Origin: an uncultured Moraxella sp.
GTDB taxonomy: Bacteria; Pseudomonadota; Gammaproteobacteria; Pseudomonadales; Moraxellaceae
DNA: 64,000 nucleotides
NCBI RefSeq assembly: GCF_945873075.1
Contig: NZ_CAMCBS010000002.1
Coordinates: forward strand, 1 to 64,000
Direction: 5' to 3'
The notes under the pieces are model-generated. The model made no database searches. It was not told the DNA's origin and saw only the letters and a list, made by a program, of their open reading frames with translations. Shown here in pieces: positions 36,918 through 44,684 of the stretch. The number at the start of each line of letters is the position of its first letter. Position 1 is the stretch's first letter. The translations under genes were made by a program, and so were the position numbers.

Positions 36918-36949
36918 AATGGGTATAACTTAGGTTATGCCCATTTTTA
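36918..36949 (+). terminator. valS terminator
   Basis: 11-bp stem AATGGGTATAA with TTATGCCCATT (one G-U pair), then a T-run, 32 bp after the stop. Confidence 0.88.
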
Positions 36950-36968
36950 TTGGAAGTGAGCCATGATT

Positions 36969-37868
36969 TTACAATAATCCACCAACCACCCCAAACACCA
37001 CACTATGTCCCCGCACAATAATATCAATATCAGGGGCATAGCCACCACCCATCGTAACCACTGTTGGTAGCTTGTTATTGTGGAGCGTTTCGATGACAAA
37101 TTGTTCTCTTTGGATAAGTCCGTCCATAGACAGGTTAATGCGTCCAAGTCTGTCATCAGCCAGCACATCCACCCCCGCTTGATAAAACACAAAATCAGGG
37201 CAGAACTCATCGAGCACCTTTGGCAGATGATAGTTTAATAATTTTAAATATTTATCATCACCTGTGCCGTCTGTTAGGGCGATATCTAGGTCGGATTTTG
37301 GCTTATGATAAGGATAATTTTTCTCGCCATGCATACTAAAGACAAATACTGAAGGATTGTCCGCCATGATGGCTGCATTGCCATTGCCTTGATGGACATC
37401 TAGGTCTAGGATTAAGATGCGTTTGGCAAGTCCATCTCTAAGTAGCACATTGCTCGCCACGCAGACATCATTTAGGATACAAAACCCTTCTCCGCTATCA
37501 GCAAAGGCATGGTGCGTACCACCAGATGTCGATAGGGCGATACCATTTATCAGGGCGTGCTTGGCGCAGGCGATGGTCGCACCGACGACGAACCGTTCAC
37601 GGTCGATGAGTGCTTGACTCATAGGCAGACCGATTTTACGGCAGTCTTTGGCAGGTAAGGTCAGCGTGTCTAGGGCGTGCCAATAGTCGGGTGTATGCGT
37701 GGTCAAAATCTCATCCACCGTCGCCATCGGCGGCTCAAAAAACTGACTGGGCGTAGCAATACCATCGGCAATCAGTTTCTGTGGTAGCTTTTCATACTTT
37801 GCCATCGGGAAGCGATGACCTTCGGGCACAGCATGACAAAAGATGGGCGAGTGGGCGATTTTGAACAT
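36969..37868 (-). CDS. Histone deacetylase-family amidohydrolase
   Basis: 299 residues, zinc-dependent HDAC fold. Active-site parts are intact: SGGTHHAFADSGEGFC (paired His), then LDLDVHQGNGNA (metal ligands), VFSMHGEKNYPY and MGGGYAPD. Bacterial members act on acetylated small molecules or proteins (AcuC, acetylpolyamine hydrolases), and no substrate can be chosen here. It follows the YbjN-like gene by 30 bp on the same strand. Confidence 0.88.
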   Translation of the reverse strand: MFKIAHSPIFCHAVPEGHRFPMAKYEKLPQKLIADGIATPSQFFEPPMATVDEILTTHTPDYWHALDTLTLPAKDCRKIGLPMSQALIDRERFVVGATIACAKHALINGIALSTSGGTHHAFADSGEGFCILNDVCVASNVLLRDGLAKRILILDLDVHQGNGNAAIMADNPSVFVFSMHGEKNYPYHKPKSDLDIALTDGTGDDKYLKLLNYHLPKVLDEFCPDFVFYQAGVDVLADDRLGRINLSMDGLIQREQFVIETLHNNKLPTVVTMGGGYAPDIDIIVRGHSVVFGVVGGLL

Positions 37869-37898
37869 AGATGATGGATTTTTATAATTTAGAATAAC

Positions 37899-38606
37899 TT
37901 ATTGATATTGCTGTGTCGGCTCAAAAAATTGTCCAGATGTCTCATCATGAGTGTCATTGGATGTAAAAGGCGCATTGAGATAATCCAGCACAATCGGGCT
38001 GGGCTCTTGTTCGCTCATCACATCGTGATACAGCTTTTGGGCAAGTTCGGTTAGGCTTGCCACACCTTGCAAATAGCAATCCAGTGTATGGTCGTCAAGA
38101 TTGGTAAATTCCGCATCAAAGCTGACTTTGGCACGCACTTCGCCATCGGTCGGGTCCATCTCAAGATTGCCAAACGGGATGCCAAGATTTGCCATCGCTA
38201 TCGCCATCATCATCGGCGCATAGTGGGACAGTGGCACGACATCGGTTAAGACGCCAAACACAGACACAAGCTTGGTGCGTTCATTAATCCGAAACACACA
38301 AGTCCACTCATCCCCACCACCCCCAAAAGGCACAATCAAGTGATGCACCTGCGCAACACCGCTTGGCATCATGCCATAGGCATCTGATGGGCGATGCTCA
38401 AGCTGCCAGCCGTGCTGATTGAGCCACTCGGCGATGGCGGATGTGATGGGTAGATGCTCAAGCGTGCTTGGGTTTGGCTTGGCATTTGGCAGTTGGCTGT
38501 CCGTATCAGGCAGTGCAGGCTCGCTGATTGGCTTGGGTGCATCATCCTGTGGTGTATCTAGATTGAGCAGTTGTTTTAGTTTTTTTAATAATTTCATCAT
38601 CGTCAT
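37899..38606 (-). CDS. YbjN-domain protein with disordered linker
   Basis: 235 residues. A basic N-terminal helix (about 1-17), a proline/asparagine-rich linker (about 18-50), then the YbjN domain (about 53-205), with FRINERTKLVSVFGVL and the hydrophobic MMAIAMANLGIPFGNL. YbjN resembles type III secretion chaperone folds and affects motility and biofilm regulation in E. coli; the function here is unknown. First of a two-gene unit with the HDAC-like gene. Confidence 0.78.
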   Translation of the reverse strand: MTMMKLLKKLKQLLNLDTPQDDAPKPISEPALPDTDSQLPNAKPNPSTLEHLPITSAIAEWLNQHGWQLEHRPSDAYGMMPSGVAQVHHLIVPFGGGGDEWTCVFRINERTKLVSVFGVLTDVVPLSHYAPMMMAIAMANLGIPFGNLEMDPTDGEVRAKVSFDAEFTNLDDHTLDCYLQGVASLTELAQKLYHDVMSEQEPSPIVLDYLNAPFTSNDTHDETSGQFFEPTQQYQ

Positions 38607-38757
38607 GGTGCTGTGTTTTGGATGCTTAGCATACCAAAAATTCTACCAAAGTGCCAATCAAACTACCATCAGCATCTTATCAAGGGGCGGATTTGCCAAA
38701 TTTTTTTTGTAAAATCTGTGATGATTGCGTGCTTTTTTAGCTTTTGATGTGGTTTTT

Positions 38758-38766
38758 TGGTATGAT
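38758..38766 (+). promoter_or_regulatory. Extended -10 promoter of ccmAB
   Basis: TGG-TATGAT, 31 bp before the ccmA ATG; no good -35. Confidence 0.4.
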
Positions 38767-38796
38767 AGCGGATAAATTTTTGTGGTAATAAACTTC

Positions 38797-39441
38797 ATGA
38801 CTGTCGCGACTTTATCGTCAAATATCACCAAACCAAGTGCAGGCGAGCCGATTTTATCCCTAGAGCAGATGGCTGTGCAGCGGGGTGATTTTTTGCTGTG
38901 TCAAGGTGTGGATTTGACGCTGTACTCGGGGGATATTTGCCATCTGATTGGCGAGAATGGTCTGGGCAAGACGACCTTGATGTCGCAGATTGCAGGCTTG
39001 CTACCCATCATGACAGGGTCGGCCACCATAAATGGGGCGTGCGTGTATGTGTCGCATCAGCTTGGGATTAGCTCGGCTTTGACAGTGGGGCAAAATCTGC
39101 GGTTTTTGTTATCCTTGTACGGCGTGCAGGCGGATGATGAGGTGCTTGAAGGGGCGCTTGAGCAAGTGGGCTTGCAAGGCTTGGCGGATGTCTCAAGCGT
39201 TCAGCTGTCGGTAGGGCAGATGCGTCGTGTCGGTTTGGCTCGGTTGTTTGTACTGGATGCGACAGATGCACCATTTTGGCTACTCGATGAGCCATTGACA
39301 GCGCTTGATGTGGCGATGGTGGCACGGCTTGAAGCTCGTATCGGGCAGTTCGCCCGTGATGGCGGTGCGGTACTGATGACTAGCCATCAGGCGACGCACG
39401 CAACCAACTGCACTTTGGATTTGGCGGAGTTTGCCTTATGA
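38797..39441 (+). CDS. ccmA: Heme exporter ABC ATPase CcmA
   Basis: 214 residues from the ATG giving MTVATLSSN. Walker A GENGLGKTT, a signature LSVGQMRR and Walker B LLDEPLTALD. The ATPase of the CcmABCD complex of system I cytochrome c maturation, which releases heme-CcmE. It overlaps ccmB by four bases (ATGA). The variant signature SVGQ instead of SGGQ is a family feature (SAGQ/SVGQ in CcmA). The cytochromes c4 and c5 at 58 kb need this system. Confidence 0.92.
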   Translation: MTVATLSSNITKPSAGEPILSLEQMAVQRGDFLLCQGVDLTLYSGDICHLIGENGLGKTTLMSQIAGLLPIMTGSATINGACVYVSHQLGISSALTVGQNLRFLLSLYGVQADDEVLEGALEQVGLQGLADVSSVQLSVGQMRRVGLARLFVLDATDAPFWLLDEPLTALDVAMVARLEARIGQFARDGGAVLMTSHQATHATNCTLDLAEFAL

Positions 39442-40112
39442 TGAACCAAGCGTTTATGACCATGCTACAGCGTGAATGGCAAATCAAACGCCAAGGGGCG
39501 GTGCAGTGGCTATTTCCTTTGGTGCTGTTTTTGCTCATCATCACTTTGTTTCCGCTTGCCATCGGCAGTGAGCCAAATCTGCTACTTCGCCTTGCGCCAT
39601 CGGCGGTGTGGATTGCTGCGCTGATTGCGCTTGTGATTGGTGTGGATGATTTGTTCCGTGGTGAGTTTGACAATGGCACGCTTGCGCAGATGGTCGTCAC
39701 CAAAGCACCGCTGATGCTGTGGGTACTGGCTCGGCTGATGGTGCATTGGCTGTTTAGTGCAGGCGTGGTGGCGTTGTTATCATTGCTTGTGATTGTACTG
39801 TTTGGCATGGCGACCGGTGATGCGCTTGTGCTGGCTTTATCCATCATCGTCGGCTCACCGCTACTGCTTGCGTTGTCGGCGATTGCTAGCAGTCTGACTT
39901 TGACACTCAAAAATGGCGCTATCTTAGTGCCGCTGATTGCACTACCGATGCAGCTGCCGGTGCTGATTTTTGCTACCGGTGCGGTGGATTTGCACGCTAC
40001 GGGGCTCAATGGCTTACCGACATTGGCGCTGATGGCAGCAGGCAGTATCATCGCTGTGCTTGTGACGCCGTGGGTGGTGGCAAGTGTGCTTAAGATGGCG
40101 TGGTCGGATTGA
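39438..40112 (+). CDS. ccmB: Heme exporter membrane subunit CcmB
   Basis: 224 residues, six hydrophobic helices. The pattern (MLQREWQIKRQG at the start, FPLAIGSEPNLL and IALVIGVDDLFRGEFDNGTL) is that of CcmB. Translationally coupled to ccmA. The next gene is on the opposite strand, so ccmC and the other maturation genes are not adjacent in this window. Confidence 0.93.
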   Translation: MMNQAFMTMLQREWQIKRQGAVQWLFPLVLFLLIITLFPLAIGSEPNLLLRLAPSAVWIAALIALVIGVDDLFRGEFDNGTLAQMVVTKAPLMLWVLARLMVHWLFSAGVVALLSLLVIVLFGMATGDALVLALSIIVGSPLLLALSAIASSLTLTLKNGAILVPLIALPMQLPVLIFATGAVDLHATGLNGLPTLALMAAGSIIAVLVTPWVVASVLKMAWSD

Positions 40113-40181
40113 TGGCTGTGTTGATGGCAGATTGGGCTTGGTGTAATAAGTCGTTAAATTTATCTATCTACACCCAAAAAC

Positions 40182-41054
40182 TTATACCAAAAACTCACCT
40201 TGGGCAACTTGCACCACACGCCCACCGACAAAAATCGTCTGCTCGTCATCGACTTTGAGCGTCAGGCGGTTGGGTCGTCCCATATCATCGCCTTGATGGA
40301 TGGTTTTGGCGATAGGATATTGATTTTGTTGAATAAAATACGCCCCCAAATTGGCACACGCCGAACCTGTACCGCTGTCTTCGCTGATAACATCACCTTC
40401 TTTGGCAAACATTCTTGCATAAACTACACTATCATCATTATCATCCTGTGCCCATAAATAAATCGACGGTTCATAGCCATTAGCGCAAGGGTGGTTGATG
40501 AATAATTGTTGTAAGTTATTAAGATTGATTTTGGCAGAATGCAGTGCTGATGGGCTATCTACTTGTAATAAAAACTGCAAAGTCCCTGCATTGACAAAAT
40601 ACCCCGTGTCCACGATGTGACTGGGTGCAAGTCCACAAATATCATGTAGTGCTGAACTATAATTGGTGATATTATGAACTTCAAACCCTGCGACTGCCAT
40701 TTGCACGGTATCATCATTAATGTGGATTTGCACAGGCTTGGCTTGGGTATTGGTGGTAAATGATGATGGTAGATTGTATAACTTTTTTAAAATAAACGCA
40801 CTGCCAAGCGTCGGATGACCTGCCAGTGGCAATTCATAATTTGGCGTAAAAATGCGTAAATCAGCCGCCGCCGATACGCCATGCCTGTCTGTCGGTGGAT
40901 GAATAAACACCGTCTCGGATAGATTAAACTGCTTGGCAATCGCCTGCATTTGCTCGTCAGTTAGCCCATCGGCATGGGGAAAGACCGCCAAAGGATTGCC
41001 ACCAAAATGACTTTCGGCAAAGACATTGATCAGATAAAACGGATAAGCTTTCAT
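40182..41054 (-). CDS. PhzF-family isomerase/epimerase
   Basis: 290 residues from the ATG giving MKAYPFYLI. PhzF features: VFAESHFGGNPLAVF, the conserved glutamate in LSETVF, LPLAGHPTLGSAF, then EDSGTGSACANL. Many such proteins have unknown substrates. Nothing else in the window suggests phenazine synthesis. It is 31 bp downstream of the nitrilase-like gene, in the same unit. Confidence 0.88.
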   Translation of the reverse strand: MKAYPFYLINVFAESHFGGNPLAVFPHADGLTDEQMQAIAKQFNLSETVFIHPPTDRHGVSAAADLRIFTPNYELPLAGHPTLGSAFILKKLYNLPSSFTTNTQAKPVQIHINDDTVQMAVAGFEVHNITNYSSALHDICGLAPSHIVDTGYFVNAGTLQFLLQVDSPSALHSAKINLNNLQQLFINHPCANGYEPSIYLWAQDDNDDSVVYARMFAKEGDVISEDSGTGSACANLGAYFIQQNQYPIAKTIHQGDDMGRPNRLTLKVDDEQTIFVGGRVVQVAQGEFLV

Positions 41055-41085
41055 GGTAAAGTTCCAATCAATAAGGGCAGATGAG

Positions 41086-41946
41086 TTAAGCGCCCAAGCG
41101 ATGACAGTCAAAAATCGGCATCGCTTGGCGGATTTTGGCTTGCTTGGCGGGGTCAAATTCGGCATACACCACCGCATAGCCATCAGTGCCGATGTCGGTC
41201 GTGCCACTGTCTGCCACCACTTTGCCACTAGCATCTACCACCAACGAATGCCCCCAAGTCTCTCGTGTGCTTGTGCCGATGTGATGGCTGCCGCCTTGTG
41301 CCGAGCCGACGACTAGGCACTGACTATCTAGAGCACGGGCTTGGAGTAGCAGTTGCCAATGTGCCTTGCCCGTCTGATAAGTGAACGCCGCAGGCACGGT
41401 GATGATGTCCGCACCCATTTGGCGTAGCCGCTGTGCTAGCGCAGGAAATCTGACATCAAAGCAAATCATCATGCCAATGCCCACCGCCACGCCATCGATG
41501 GTGCAGTCAGCGACAACAAGCTTATCACCCGCTTCAAAGGTCTTGCCTTCATCATAATTGCCTGTGGCATCATCGACGGTGGCACGAAACAGATGAATTT
41601 TATCATAGCGTGCCTTGATAGCGCCTGTGTCGTCGATGAGTAGGCTCACCTGTCGTACCTTATCATGGGCGACGGCTGTGCCGCTGGGTCTGGTGGGGCA
41701 AGGCAGTGTACCTGCTAGGATATGTACGCCATGAGTCTTTGCAAGTGATTGATAAAATTGACAAATTTCATCAAATCTATCGGCAAGCTCACTTTGGCGA
41801 CCCATGACGCAAGCATTCTCAGGCAGGACAATCAGCCGAGCACCATGCAAGGCGGCATCACCGATGGCGTGGGTGATGATGTTAAGGTTGGCGTCGATAT
41901 CGGTTTGGCTGTTCAGCTGAATGCTGGCGATACGGATGGTGGTCAT
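41086..41946 (-). CDS. Carbon-nitrogen hydrolase (Nit family)
   Basis: 286 residues from the ATG giving MTTIRIASI, with GGGACG upstream. The nitrilase catalytic triad is present: Glu in LPENAC, Lys in YDKIHLF, Cys in MMICFDVRFPAL. It resembles the Nit1/Nit2-type amidases that hydrolyse deaminated glutathione or omega-amides. A longer frame upstream starts with a hydrophobic stretch that I do not accept as coding. Confidence 0.88.
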   Translation of the reverse strand: MTTIRIASIQLNSQTDIDANLNIITHAIGDAALHGARLIVLPENACVMGRQSELADRFDEICQFYQSLAKTHGVHILAGTLPCPTRPSGTAVAHDKVRQVSLLIDDTGAIKARYDKIHLFRATVDDATGNYDEGKTFEAGDKLVVADCTIDGVAVGIGMMICFDVRFPALAQRLRQMGADIITVPAAFTYQTGKAHWQLLLQARALDSQCLVVGSAQGGSHHIGTSTRETWGHSLVVDASGKVVADSGTTDIGTDGYAVVYAEFDPAKQAKIRQAMPIFDCHRLGA

Positions 41947-42114
41947 GGCTCGTCCCTGTGGTGTCTGTGGTGTCGGTAGGTGATGGGTTTTTTGGGCTTT
42001 TATGGTTTGGCTTTCTTTGATTAAAATCCAAGAAAAAATCGCAAAGCACAAACCAAGTATAAAACAAGTTAAAAACAGCTTGCAAAAGCCTGCTTGATAT
42101 GCGATAGTACAAGC

Positions 42115-42172
42115 ATACCCAATGATTGTCATTTTATTACTAACAGGCTGTGATAATCATTGGGTATTTTTA
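42115..42172 (+). other. Orphan 13-bp hairpin with long loop
   Basis: Perfect inverted repeat ATACCCAATGATT/AATCATTGGGTAT (42115-42127 with 42155-42167), loop of 27 bases, followed by T-rich sequence on the plus strand. No plus-strand gene ends here. It lies between thiS and the nitrilase-like gene, both on the minus strand. Confidence 0.6.
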
Positions 42173-42195
42173 TTTAATCGGGCTAATAAGTGCCA

Positions 42196-42396
42196 TCAGC
42201 CACCACCCACAGCCTGCACCACTTCGATGGTCATGCCATTGCTAAGAGCGGTATCAGCTAGGCGAGATTTTGGCACGAGTAGCCCATCAATTTCGACGGC
42301 AAAGCGTCCTTGGGTCAATCCTTGTGCGGTCAGTAGCTCAAGCACGGTGGCGGCTGTCGTTTCAATCGCTTGTCCGTTTAGTAGTAACTGTGTCAT
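42196..42396 (-). CDS. thiS: Sulfur carrier protein ThiS
   Basis: 66 residues from the ATG giving MTQLLLNGQ. Ubiquitin-like, ends in GGG; the C-terminal Gly-Gly becomes thiocarboxylated and gives sulfur to thiazole in thiamine synthesis. No thiG or other thi gene is adjacent. It follows the DUF423 gene by 54 bp. A molybdopterin MoaD is also possible by fold but less so by sequence. Confidence 0.85.
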   Translation of the reverse strand: MTQLLLNGQAIETTAATVLELLTAQGLTQGRFAVEIDGLLVPKSRLADTALSNGMTIEVVQAVGGG

Positions 42397-42450
42397 AAAG
42401 AAATCCGTTTTTGTTATCTGATGGTTTGATTTATACAAGATAATTGTTTA

Positions 42451-42822
42451 TCAATGCTTAACAGTATGACGACCAAAAGCAAGCAATAGCCATGCTACGA
42501 TAAACAGCGTCCCGCCAATCGGTGTAATCGCACCAAGCCATTTGGGCGCACCCAATGCCATCGCATACAGGCTACCGCTAAAAATCACGATACCGCCTTG
42601 CATCAGATAGGCAGACTTATCGGCACGGTATTGGCTCACCGTGTGCAATACACCAATGGCAAGTAGTCCCAAGGCGTGCACGAACAGATATAAGGTAGCT
42701 GTCTGCCAAATGTCGATGGCATAGCTGTCGGCAAATTTTTTGAGCCCATGTGCGCCAAACGCCCCAAGACCCACGCCTATGGCAAGATTCAGTGCTGCGA
42801 TTTTTAGCCAGTTCATCATCAT
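42451..42822 (-). CDS. DUF423-family membrane protein (YgdD-like)
   Basis: 123 residues with four hydrophobic helices. The N-terminal pattern GVGLGAFGAHGLKK and the central GIVIFSGSLYAMAL identify DUF423. Function unknown. It lies between rpoH and thiS on the same strand, after a strong hairpin. Three ATG codons leave the start uncertain by two residues. Confidence 0.88.
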   Translation of the reverse strand: MMMNWLKIAALNLAIGVGLGAFGAHGLKKFADSYAIDIWQTATLYLFVHALGLLAIGVLHTVSQYRADKSAYLMQGGIVIFSGSLYAMALGAPKWLGAITPIGGTLFIVAWLLLAFGRHTVKH

Positions 42823-42833
42823 ATCATCTGTGA

Positions 42834-42875
42834 ATCATCCGCTTGTAGCTTGATAAGCTTGTCCAAGCGGATGAT
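42834..42875 (-). other. Stem-loop between rpoH and DUF423
   Basis: Perfect 12-bp inverted repeat ATCATCCGCTTG/CAAGCGGATGAT with an 18-base loop and no T-run. Probably an mRNA stability or processing element within the transcript. Confidence 0.6.
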
Positions 42876-42884
42876 GGTTATTGT

Positions 42885-44018
42885 TTAGTCATTTTCCAAA
42901 ATCATACGGTCAAGCGTGATGGCTTCTTTGATTTTATCCATTGCATTTTTTTCGATTTGGCGGACTCGTTCGGCGGAGATATTGTACACCGCAGCCAGCT
43001 CATGCAAGGTGGATTTTTGGTCGGCGAGCCATCGCTGAGTGATGATGTCTCGTGAGCGGTCATCAAGACTGTCCATCGCATCTTTTAGGGCGTTGGTGGT
43101 GTTCTCTTCCCAGTCGGCTTCTTCGACCATGTCGGCAGGGTCGGCAGCATCTTCTAAGAATAACTGCGGTGCATAACGCCCATCTTCATCATCCGAATCC
43201 TGTGCTTCAAAGGACGCATCGTAGCTGGTGAGCCGTGATTCCATCTCAAGCACTTGCTTGACAGTGACATTCAGATCATTGGCGATGGCGGTGGCTTCTT
43301 CGAGTGTCAGCTGATTGCTGGATTTTTTAAGACTTCTTAAATTAAAAAACAGCTTACGGTGCGCCTTAGTGGTGGCGACTTTGACGATACGCCAGTTTTT
43401 GATGACAAACTCGTGAATCTCGGCCTTGATCCAATGCACCGCAAAGCTGACCAATCGCACGCCTTTATTGGGATCAAAACGCTTGACCGCTTTCATCAGA
43501 CCCAGATTGCCTTCTTGGATCAGGTCGGCTTGGGAGAGTCCATAGCCTGAGTAACTGCGTGCGATATGAATCACAAAGCGTAGGTGGCTCATGACAAGCA
43601 GGCGCGCCGCTTCGACATCGCCATCATTGTAGTAGCGTAGGGCGAGCTCTTGCTCTTGCTCTGGGGTGAGAATGGGGATTTGGTGCACGGTATTGATATA
43701 CGCACCGAGATTGACCCCCGGCGCGGCTAGGTGCGTTGGCATCGCAGGCACAAGCTCTTTGGTCGGGATGCTGTGCTTGTCGGTATCGCCATGATCGATG
43801 ATTTGTGGGCGTTTGTTGATGAGTTGGGTGGCTGATTCGTCCAAGTCATCGATGTCATCAATCAGCGTCTCGTCAAAATCATCGAGCTCGCCGATGAGTT
43901 CATCATCAAGCACATCTTCATAATCGGCATAATCTTCATCATAGCCGTCGTCATAATTATCATAGCTGTGACCATCATAATCATCGTGATAGTCATCGTG
44001 TCGGTTTCTTGGTGCCAT
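42885..44018 (-). CDS. rpoH: RNA polymerase heat-shock sigma factor RpoH (sigma-32) with acidic N-terminal extension
   Basis: 377 residues from the ATG giving MAPRNRHDD; a GTG three codons earlier is possible but GTGGA then serves as its ribosome site for this ATG. The sigma-70-type core from about 95 to the end matches RpoH: SHLRFVIHIAR, DLIQEGNLGLMKAVKRF, LVSFAVHWIKAEIHE, the RpoH box with AHRKLFFNLR, and the C-terminal SAERVRQIEKNAM. The first 90 residues have no counterpart in E. coli RpoH; about a third of the first 62 are Asp. Sigma-32 directs transcription of chaperones and proteases. Confidence 0.94.
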   Translation of the reverse strand: MAPRNRHDDYHDDYDGHSYDNYDDGYDEDYADYEDVLDDELIGELDDFDETLIDDIDDLDESATQLINKRPQIIDHGDTDKHSIPTKELVPAMPTHLAAPGVNLGAYINTVHQIPILTPEQEQELALRYYNDGDVEAARLLVMSHLRFVIHIARSYSGYGLSQADLIQEGNLGLMKAVKRFDPNKGVRLVSFAVHWIKAEIHEFVIKNWRIVKVATTKAHRKLFFNLRSLKKSSNQLTLEEATAIANDLNVTVKQVLEMESRLTSYDASFEAQDSDDEDGRYAPQLFLEDAADPADMVEEADWEENTTNALKDAMDSLDDRSRDIITQRWLADQKSTLHELAAVYNISAERVRQIEKNAMDKIKEAITLDRMILEND

Positions 44019-44105
44019 TGTTTCCACTAAATTTTGTTATTCATTGCTTTGTATTGTACGGCAAATTGGCGGTCGTGGCTAGTGTTAGATGTGGTTGTTT
44101 TATAA

Positions 44106-44133
44106 ATTTTACAATCAGCAAAGTTTGTGGCAA
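44106..44133 (-). promoter_or_regulatory. Promoter of rpoH
   Basis: On the minus strand TTGCCA (44133-44128), 16-bp spacer, TAAAAT (44111-44106), about 90 bp before the ATG. A second -10-like TACAAT lies closer to the gene (near 44052-44057), so rpoH may have more than one start. Confidence 0.5.
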
Positions 44134-44157
44134 TTTTTAGATACTTAATATAATTAA

Positions 44158-44490
44158 TTAAGGTTTTTTGATAATAAAATGATAAATCATCGCATCAGCC
44201 TGCTCGCTTTGCCATGCATGGACGGTGTAGCCGTTTTTTTGGCAAAATGCCACCAAGTCGTGCTGAGAATTTTTGTCCGTAGCAATCAGATACAGTGCCT
44301 TGCCATCGGCGACCGAGCGTAGGGTAAGCTTGGCTTTGAGTAATGGCATCGGGCAAGGTAGATTGCGTGCGTCAAAAAATACCGTCACCGTATCTAGTGG
44401 CAAGGTGGCTTGATGCAACTGTTCAGTCAGCTGTGCTGATAGCTCTGTTTGGTCGGGTGTGTCTAAAAAATCAAAGATAGGGCTTGTCAT
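44158..44490 (-). CDS. TusA-like sulfurtransferase with N-terminal extension
   Basis: 110 residues; the TusA fold occupies the last 75. The sulfur-carrying motif is present as LPCPMPLLKAK with the conserved Cys. About 35 extra N-terminal residues (QTELSAQLTEQLHQA) form a helix not seen in the standard TusA. TusA relays sulfur in tRNA thiolation, molybdenum cofactor and other routes; this variant's role is unknown. It is 140 bp upstream of rpoH on the same strand. Confidence 0.82.
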   Translation of the reverse strand: MTSPIFDFLDTPDQTELSAQLTEQLHQATLPLDTVTVFFDARNLPCPMPLLKAKLTLRSVADGKALYLIATDKNSQHDLVAFCQKNGYTVHAWQSEQADAMIYHFIIKKP

Positions 44491-44584
44491 GGGTATTGTC
44501 TTAATTTTGGCAATAGATTTGAGTGATTGGGATTTTTATAAGGGCAAAACTTGATTTATCAAGGTATTTGTCAAGATGAATTGC

Positions 44585-44613
44585 TTGTGTAGTAAGATGA
44601 AATTGACTACAAT
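44585..44613 (+). promoter_or_regulatory. Promoter of the alcohol dehydrogenase gene
   Basis: TTGTGT (44585-44590), 17-bp spacer, TACAAT (44608-44613), 71 bp before the ATG. Confidence 0.55.
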
Positions 44614-44684
44614 TAAAACGATCAATTCGCCTATTTTTTGCCATAGAATTTGTATGGCATCAACAGTTACACAAGGAGTGTCTT

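Noticed and set aside
39380-40051. A 223-residue minus-strand frame across ccmB
   Set aside because: Shadow of the coding strand: Ser/Ala/Thr-rich translation with no family pattern; CcmB on the plus strand explains the region.
40182-41054. Phenazine synthesis capacity
   Set aside because: Only a PhzF-family protein is present. No phzA-G relatives adjoin, and the family is broad, so no phenazine pathway is claimed.
41947-42132. Hydrophobic N-terminal extension of the nitrilase-like gene
   Set aside because: Nit proteins begin at the MTTIRIASI position, which also has a ribosome site; the extension crosses the orphan hairpin region and is not needed.
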